Shown here piece after piece: positions 57,554 through 64,000 of a stretch of DNA of 64,000 bases (within the stretch, counting starts at the first letter, position 1; each line of letters starts with the position of its first letter). The notes under the pieces were generated by a model. The model did not search any database, was not told where the DNA came from, and saw nothing but the letters and a program-made list of their open reading frames with translations. Position numbers and translations under genes: made by a program. The stretch is taken from the NCBI GenBank assembly GCA_030015575.1, contig CM057347.1, positions 504,063,176 through 504,127,175 on the forward strand. Reading direction: 5' to 3'. Origin of the DNA: Agapanthus africanus (lineage: Eukaryota; Streptophyta; Magnoliopsida; Asparagales; Amaryllidaceae).

Positions 57554-58188
57554 TGTTGTTCTTTGTTGGAAACATATTGTATAACAGATACTCAGAGTAG
57601 ACCTCTCTTCATGAAACAAGCTGGGCAAAACACATGCAGCTACTGAAATATGGACTAATGACTTGCACATAAATAATGCGATGAGGATCGCACGGGCGAC
57701 TTGCCAATGCGTTATGCGTATATGGTAAAAGGCCAGAAATGCAACTCTTGTTCAAGGATAATAAGATAATAGCGGAATATGCAAGTTGCGAGCATTCAGT
57801 ATCATAACTCATAAGAGCCACAAATTGACAAGTTCAAATCATGCAATCAACAGAAAACCAGGAAGACTAATCTTGTTTAATGATGAAACGAGACAATACT
57901 GATACCGATCAACAAGAAAAATAATAAACATGATATATTGTTAACTTTACATTAATACAAGCTGTTTGGTGAACCCAATTCCAATACATAATTCTTCAAT
58001 GACTAAACAGAAAGGGAAAAGAAGAGGCACGCCTCAGAAAATAAAAATTGAATCCATTTGAACCAATCATGTTATCTTTATCAAAATTAAATATAGCTAT
58101 CCTAATCCTTCCATAAGATAAAATGCACCCCAAATAAATCGATGGACTGAAGTAAATCTCCATGCAAATATTGCATTATTCTTTAAAT
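57554..58188. other. Spacer between the ADF pseudogene and the ADF gene
   Basis: AT-rich. The left part takes over abruptly where ADF similarity ends; the right part should contain the 3' UTR of the ADF gene. No further ORF of interest. Confidence 0.5.
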
Positions 58189-58877
58189 TCATGATATGGC
58201 TCGTTCTTTCACGATGTCCATGCTCATCTCGCTTGGGTCAGTTGCCTGCAACTCGACTTGTATTCCATCAAGCTCTCTTTTAAACCTATCCTTGGAACTA
58301 GCGTACAGCATCTTACTCCTCACCCTCGATATGTCCGGGGACCTGCACACATAAACCGATCAATATCGACAGCTAAATATCAAATATCCTCATGAATTAG
58401 CATCATGCGTAAAAATTGAAAACCGCATTTATAAACAATTACTTACCAAGCTACAAAGATGATTTTGCTCTTCTGGCAGTTCTCAACAGTGACAAAGTCG
58501 AAATCAAAGACTGCATACCGGCACTCATTTGCTGGCATGCAGGCAGCGAAATCTTCATAGGTCTCCCCCGGTTGGCCGACCATATCCACCATGACCCTCT
58601 GTGCTGCCTCATCTATCTTGAACACTATGAATCTGAAGCTCCTCTTTGCTTTCAGCTCTAAAAACTTTAGCTTACACTCATCATCCACTGCGATCCCAGA
58701 TGCCGAATTCGCCTAAACAACATGATACACATTAAGGAACGTATTAAAGTTGCTGAAAACGCGAAACGTAAACGTAATGATAATAGAATGTTGCATGCAT
58801 TAGAATCACTACACATGAATAAAAGATCACTTGTCTACAAGAATTGAGAGTAGATGCGCACGAAATGAACTTACCAT
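58189..58877 (-). CDS. ADF: Actin-depolymerizing factor (ADF/cofilin), three exons
   Basis: Exons: ATG at 58877-58875; 58712-58447; 58342-58189 (stop TGA). Introns: 162 bp (58874-58713, GTAAGT...TTTAG) and 104 bp (58446-58343, GTAAGT...GTGCAG). The 140-residue product is the normal ADF length and one ADF-homology domain. It begins [18 protein letters not shown] with the regulatory Ser6, and has [30 protein letters not shown] and the actin-binding helix [23 protein letters not shown] severs and depolymerises actin filaments in the cytoplasm; phosphorylation of Ser6 inactivates it. The C-terminus ([14 protein letters not shown]) resembles the pollen-type ADF7/ADF10 group, so reproductive expression is a guess. 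No breaks are seen, so I consider it functional. Confidence 0.93.
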
Positions 58878-60426
58878 GATCGATTGAACGAGGAATGGCT
58901 TCCAAGAAATGAGAAAGGCATAAAAGAGAAGGAGATGTTTTCTTAAATGAGATGGTTTGAAGTAATCAAGGAGAGAAATTTGAGGGAGAGAAGAATGGGA
59001 GACCGCAAATTTTGGTTTGTTTTTTTGGGAACTAAGACCCAGTCAAGATGAAGAGAGCAAAAGCAAACAAATCGCTCCTTCTCTAATTTGGCCGAACAAG
59101 CGGGTCTCTTTGCCCCCTCGTTCTTCATGAATCAAAAAGATCGTCTTCAAGTTTGAACTTTTTCCTCTATTTTCTCCTTGTGATGGATTGGAGATAGATG
59201 ACAGATAATTAATGAGGCAATTTTAGAAAGAATGCCGAGCTTTGGAGGCGCAAGCTTGAACCAGTGCAGGGGCAATAAGACGTTTGACATGGGATGTTAC
59301 ATAAAACGGGCCTGCACAAAACTAAACACTCTATCTAAGTCCATCAACGACTAGTGCAAACATAAAAGGCGTAAGCAGATTACTTTGCCACAGACGACTC
59401 CTGTTACACTAAGTCTTCATAGTTTCTTCATTGATTATATATCATTTTCGACTCGATGGAAAATAAGTCGATCACGACCGTATTCACAATATCCTGCAAA
59501 TGAAAGGGCGTGGTAGCGTTGGTTGAAGTGATATGGCCTCGTCAGTATAGCGGCACATCAACAACTCTAATCTTACACCTATAATTAGGGATGCAATCCT
59601 TAGGTACAAACAAACCCTTAACTATTAAAACAATTCGCGATATCATTCTCCTAGGATGTTGTTCCTTGGAGCTAACTTGAGAGTCATATAGGACGCCGCA
59701 TTGTGCCGAACGACGCAAACCACCCCTCAAGCCATTTCTAAGGTCTCGATATAGAAAAAAGCTTAACTCGATCCATATATTAAAACTTGTCAATGGCAAA
59801 GAATCACCTCCGACATCAAGACCAAAGGCATCTAAAATAAAAACTTAAACAACATCCTGTGTTAAATGCCTGTTCCACTCGCCAAAGCTCCAAGTTGTGA
59901 TGAGAGCTGAGGAAATGTATTTTATATTCTGACATGTCTCTATAGGTTAAGGGCCTTTTGTGCCAAGACCTAGACTTCTTGCACAACGGTATTTTTTAAC
60001 CGCAATTAAAAATAGCGCATCCAACGGCAATCGAACTTGGGCTGCTCCAATACCAAAACTCTGAAGTTGCGATGAGGTGATGAAGGTTGTGGGGATATGT
60101 ATATATTGTAACAATCAGAACAAAATTCGCAACTACTCTCGATTTCATCTAGTGCCCTTTTGTGAATTTTGGTTGCAATTTTTATGCACAAAAGTTTTGA
60201 AAATTCTGGTCATGTATATGACAAAATGCCAATGCAGTTTTTGGGCATTCAATTTCCCGAGAAAAACGAATATAATTTCGAACATGGAGATGAAAGGGGT
60301 ATAAAAGAGAGAAATAAAATTTGATGGGTAGGTATCTTACAGTGTTTTGGATTTAGCTGCCCATTCCATACATCAAATCATCAAGGATAAGAAAATTTGA
60401 AGACGGGTAAATAATATTTTTCGTAC
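58878..60426. other. ADF 5' flank and intergenic DNA, no gene seen
   Basis: 58878-59250 should hold the ADF leader and promoter; I see no clear-cut TATA box. 59400-60330 has only short, random-looking ORFs; the two stretches CTCCAAGTTGTGATGAG (59890) and CTCTGAAGTTGCGATGAG (60060) resemble each other but do not define an element. Confidence 0.5.
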
Positions 60427-60602
60427 CGCAATTTTTCATACCGGTGCGGTGGAATCCACATAGACTACATGGATTCTCATTGGATACAAGATGAGCCATG
60501 TTATTCACTATTTAGATACTTGTATCATATTCCCTATTTTGTATCCAATGTGAATACATGTAGCCCATATGAATTCCACAACATCGGTAGATAAAGTATT
60601 GC
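60427..60602. mobile_element. Small foldback (MITE-like) element
   Basis: The left arm (60427-60489) and right arm (about 60539-60602) are inverted copies: GGAATCCACATAGACTACATGG pairs with CATGTAGCCCATATGAATTCC on the other side, and TTGGATACAA with TTGTATCCAA. Outer ends GCAATTTTTCATACCGG and GCAATACTTTATCTACCG. Loop about 50 bases. Confidence 0.65.
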
Positions 60603-60750
60603 TCTATTTGAATAGAAAAATGCTTAACCTACCATGCTTGAAATCCTTATATATTTTACCCAAAGGCAAATTGGCGGGATCAACAACCCCTAGATACTAG
60701 TCCCAAATTAGATAATGATTTTGATTTGGTATGAGAAGTATCAAAACCAA

Positions 60751-60830
60751 TGAGCAGTAGCTCAATCGGTATGGGCACTTTCCCTCTTAGGGAGAATGCG
60801 GAGTTCGAACCGCAGAAACCCCAGAGAGAG
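60751..60830 (+). mobile_element. SINE-like tRNA-derived head
   Basis: TAGCTCAATCGG (60758-60769) fits the Pol III A-box, and GAGTTCGAACC (60801-60811) fits the B-box at a normal distance. The implied tRNA would not fold well, so a SINE is likelier than a tRNA gene. The 3' end is not defined. Confidence 0.45.
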
Positions 60831-61254
60831 GGTGGCCACAAAATTAACCATATAGGATGTTTTTCGCCACTCCATTGAGATGGGAAATACACATCGTTTT
60901 TCAGGCGTATTACAGATTGCTCTTGTTTAGGGTAGGCTGGGGTTTATTGATTGTAGGGATTCGAATCTCCAACAGCCGCGGACTAAACTGTCGTTAATTA
61001 CCTCTCGTTTTTGGAGCGAAAGATCTTCCGATTGACGGGTAAAACTGGTCATGCGAACTCAATATGCAGTGTGCGTGTGTTGTATTTTGAAGGGGACTCA
61101 GACGTATCGGGGGCCTTGCAGGGTTTACGGAGGTCTCGCTACCCGGATAGCGGGCTGGGGGTCAAAAGAGCTACCCTTTTACGGGGCGCGGGACAGCGTC
61201 CCTTTAGAAATTTTTTCTAACGGGGGACGTGTCTTTGAGTGTGGAACGTGAGGG
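60831..61254. other. Possible SINE body and degenerate LTR-like DNA
   Basis: A second TTCGAATC-type motif is at 60958-60968. From 61130 the DNA turns GC-rich with GCTACCCGGATAGCGGGC-like inverted arms, leading into the palindrome-rich segment. No gene seen. Confidence 0.4.
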
Positions 61255-62271
61255 AAAAAGAGAGATGAGGAACATCCTGGACGCATGAGTGGCGCGCGGG
61301 CGCCGGGCGCCCGTGGGTCATGGGCCCGGCGCGTGACTGCCGGACGCCCGCAGGTCACGTGCGCGGCACGCGACCGCTGGAAACACCGGCGGGAAAAGCG
61401 ACTTAACCCCTGAACTAGGAGTTGAACTCCCGAGGGTCTTTGGAGTTGGACTCCTAAATAGGAATTAGATATAGATTTGGAGTTAAACTCCCAACAGATT
61501 TGGATTTGGAGTTAAACTCCTATGTAAGAAATTTAATGTCGATTTGGAGTTAAACTCCTTTGAGGATTTGGATCTTGAAGTTAAACTCCTTGAAGATCTT
61601 CGGAGATGATCAAAGGGGACCCATTTCTTCTTCCTGAAACTTTGGATCCATCTAAAATAGAATTTTTGGAGGTGGGTCTTCTTCCTCCTCTCCTTTTGCT
61701 GGATCTTGGAATAAAAGAAGGTGAGATTAAAAATCACTTTTAGAGATTTGATGGGAGATCTGAACTCCCTTTCGAGAGTTTTATGGTGAAAAATTATTTA
61801 TTTTTGAAAAAAAAAGAGTTAAACTCTTAATTTAATTAGAAATGAAAAGACAAGGGAGAACTTGAGAGAAAGCAGATGGAGGCACAAACCCTAATTTTTG
61901 AGGGGAATGAAAAAAGTTCTTTTATTTTATCATAATATTGCCTTATATAGACTTACAAGTTTGCACATAGCCTCTTGAGCTTTACAAAATGACATTCTGC
62001 ACATCTCATGCCTCATGTACTTATTTGTTTTTGCACATGAGCCATGGGCTTTACAAATATTTGGGTTTTTGCCTATTTATTTAAATATTACATTTATTTG
62101 TTGTACTTTCTTGGCCGGGGACCGGTCTGAGGTTGGACCTACCTGCTTGTACTTGGGTTCGGGCATAGACCCGGCTTGAGTTCGGACGTGGGCCCGGTAT
62201 GGGTTCGGACGTAGGGCCCACCTACTTGTCCACGGTTTGACTTTGACCATTTGTTAATGTGGTGTAAATTT
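61255..62271 (-). mobile_element. LTR-like segment with GGAGTTAAACTCC palindromes, truncated
   Basis: Holds GC-rich inverted repeats at 61292-61380, including GGCGCCGGGCGCC and a GTCACGTG...GCACGCGAC pair. About eight GGAGTT-N-AACTCC-type palindromes follow between 61418 and 61825. A minus-strand TATA box (CTATATAAGG) lies near 61950. The order of blocks relative to the TATA box matches the LTR of Tat element 1, although the sequences are different. It is cut on the right by the LTR beginning at 62272. The left end is not defined. Confidence 0.55.
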
Positions 62272-64000
62272 TGTAATACCCAGCCCCTTTTATACCAATA
62301 ATTGTACTTCTTTATACCTATAAAATTTATTTATAATTATTTATTTATTTTCAAAATCCCATTAAACCTAGACCTTACCTTTCATTTCCTCCGGCCCAGC
62401 TGTTGCCTCTTCCCATTCTAAGTTAAGATTATTGGAGCCCAGCCCTTTCCCTTTCTTAAAGAAAATTTATCGCCTTTATTTTCCCTCAGCCCCGCACCAA
62501 TTCCTCAGCCGTTTTCCTTTTATTGAAATTAAACTCAAAACAAATCTTATGCATATTTTTCCGACTAAAGTCAGCCCCTGAACCCAAACCCTAGTTCTAA
62601 TTATTTATCCTAAACCATAAACCCAAGTCCATGCTTAATCACATTTTTCTTTAATCTAAAATCCCCCCAGCCCATTTCCAAGTTCCAGATTCATTTCCTC
62701 AGCTTAAATTCCCCAGCCCACATTCTTTCCCTCAGCCCACGAAAAGTTAAATGGGATTTAAATTTTAAACCCAAGCCCATCAACCGTTCCTTTATAATTC
62801 TTCTATTTTTCGGCCCAGCCCAGCCCGCTTCACACTCACCCGCCCGCTCCTACCCGACCCGGCCCACTACCCACTTCTTCTTCCCAACGGCTATATTTTT
62901 CCCGCTCATTCCTTTTGTTCGCGATCCGCTCTCCTCGCCGCACCCCACGCCTGCGCCCACGTCGCTGCTCGTCACGCGCCGTGCCCCGCTCGCGAGCGTT
63001 ACCCACGACGCGCGCCCTCGACCTCTCCTCGTTGACACGCCTCTCTCTCTCTCTCCTCTCATAATTATTTCTCTCTCCCCCACGTCCCCTCTCCCTCTCT
63101 CTTCTTTCCCTTCCTGTTTCTCCCTCAAACCCATCACTTCGCCAGCACCGCCGACGAGCTCCCCACTCCCCGAGCACACTTCCATCATCACCTTCCCTTC
63201 TCTGTCGCCATCACCCCACGCCGCCGGCCACCACGTCGGTTCCCCTCGGCATCGCCCTCAACTCCGCACCCCACCTCCTAGCTTATCACCGACCGACCAC
63301 CACCTCCTTGCTCTCGACGCCGCCATCATCGTCGTCATCCTCACCTCCCTCACCTCCTCCCATCGCCTACCCGAAGCCCCGGCTGCACCCTACCCGACTC
63401 CAAGCTCCAGTCTCCATCTCCTCCTTCGAGCTCTACATCCACGAGCCTCGGCTGCCATCACCACCCTGACCCCCTCATCTCCTCGCCTAGCTCCAACCAT
63501 CGGAGCTTCGACGTGCTACTGCCTGAGCTGCCACCGGCGACCTTCAGCTCCTCCGTGCATCGCCGCCAGCCGAGCCCACTCCTTTGCCTTTTCCCTACCT
63601 CACCACTCAGCCTGGAACCCCCTCCAACTTGGCCGTGCGCACCGACTTAACCATCCAAGACTTTCTCCAAACAAGCCCAAGCTGCAGCCGTGCCCTTTAT
63701 ATTCGAACCCAAGCTGAGCCAAACCCCTAGCCAAGCCGAGACTTGTCGCGTGTTGTCATCGCCGTGTCGTTGCCGCCGTTGCCACTGCCGTGCATCACCG
63801 GAACGTCTCCAAGCAAGTTCCCTACTTGCTACATGCTACTTTATGATAATTACAAATTACAATCGTGTATATCCCATGTTTTACTTTTCTGTTAAATATT
63901 ACGACGCAACTGTTCGATGCATGTTCTCAATGGAAATCATCATTTAATTTGGCGGAACTCAATTGTATAATCTGGCCCGTATGGCTGTGAATCTAGTGTG
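62272..64000 (+). mobile_element. Second member of the solo-LTR family, runs off the window
   Basis: Starts TGTAATACCCAGCCCC, the counterpart of the minus-strand start of the 50679-54475 LTR. Further matches include AACCCAAACCCTAGTTCTAATT (62582-62603 against 54230-54255 reversed) and GCTCGCGAGCGTTACCC (62987-63003 against 53684-53700 reversed). Copies are clearly diverged. ORFs in it are low-complexity. Whether it is solo or belongs to a full element cannot be seen. Confidence 0.75.

Noticed and set aside
60006..60060. Possible minus-strand SINE (AAGTTCGATTGCC resembles a B-box)
   Set aside because: No A-box at the expected distance on the minus strand.
60751..60822. A functional tRNA gene
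   Set aside because: A- and B-boxes are present but acceptor and anticodon stems do not pair convincingly; a SINE head is likelier.
62836..63191. Arg/Glu-rich ORFs on the minus strand
   Set aside because: Read from the CT-rich part of the LTR; repeat-driven.

Overview
The window is nuclear DNA of a flowering plant; I cannot name the lineage. It is a nest of plant-type LTR retrotransposons (Ty3-gypsy and Ty1-copia) beside a small gene island carrying one intact host gene, an actin-depolymerizing factor (ADF) with the usual plant three-exon layout and an intron right after the ATG.

Layout. (1) 1-11320: a Tat/Ogre-type Ty3-gypsy element on the minus strand, cut by the left window edge: pol (11-4027), gag (4028-7463), then a 3.7-kb 5' LTR (7616-11320) built largely from short inverted repeats, including paired G-boxes. 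(2) 11321-12345: flank with a foldback MITE (11595-11902). (3) 12346-33723: a minus-strand Ty1-copia element (2.1-kb LTRs), broken in half at 18887/30174 by a minus-strand Tekay/Del-like Ty3-gypsy element (18888-30173, 3.2-kb LTRs). The Tekay-like gag-pol carries two candidate spliceosomal introns. (4) 33724-56110: a second, very different Tat-type element on the minus strand. It has gag but no pol that I can find, and two plus-strand (antisense) genes with their own TATA boxes and poly(A) signals. It is interrupted by a plus-strand copia relative (37165-48137; near-identical LTRs around a ruined coding region) and by a 3.8-kb solo LTR with a perfect 5-bp target duplication (50679-54475). (5) 56111-61000: gene island with a truncated ADF pseudogene on the plus strand, the intact ADF gene on the minus strand facing it, a foldback element and a SINE-like tRNA-derived head. 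(6) 61000-64000: another LTR-like stretch with the same palindrome style as element 1, then the start of a second copy of the solo-LTR family (62272 to the window end).

How the parts relate. The two copia elements share the same primer-binding site, polypurine tract, leader motifs and parts of their LTRs, so they look like an autonomous lineage and a non-autonomous passenger. The Tekay-like LTR and the solo-LTR families share a terminal motif. Five nonsense codons in three elements fit C-to-T (or G-to-A) transitions, as expected from decay of methylated DNA. The only feature I expect to act for the host is the ADF gene. The most unusual structures are the palindrome-built LTR, the two introns in the Tekay-like polyprotein, and the antisense gene pair in the pol-less Tat element.
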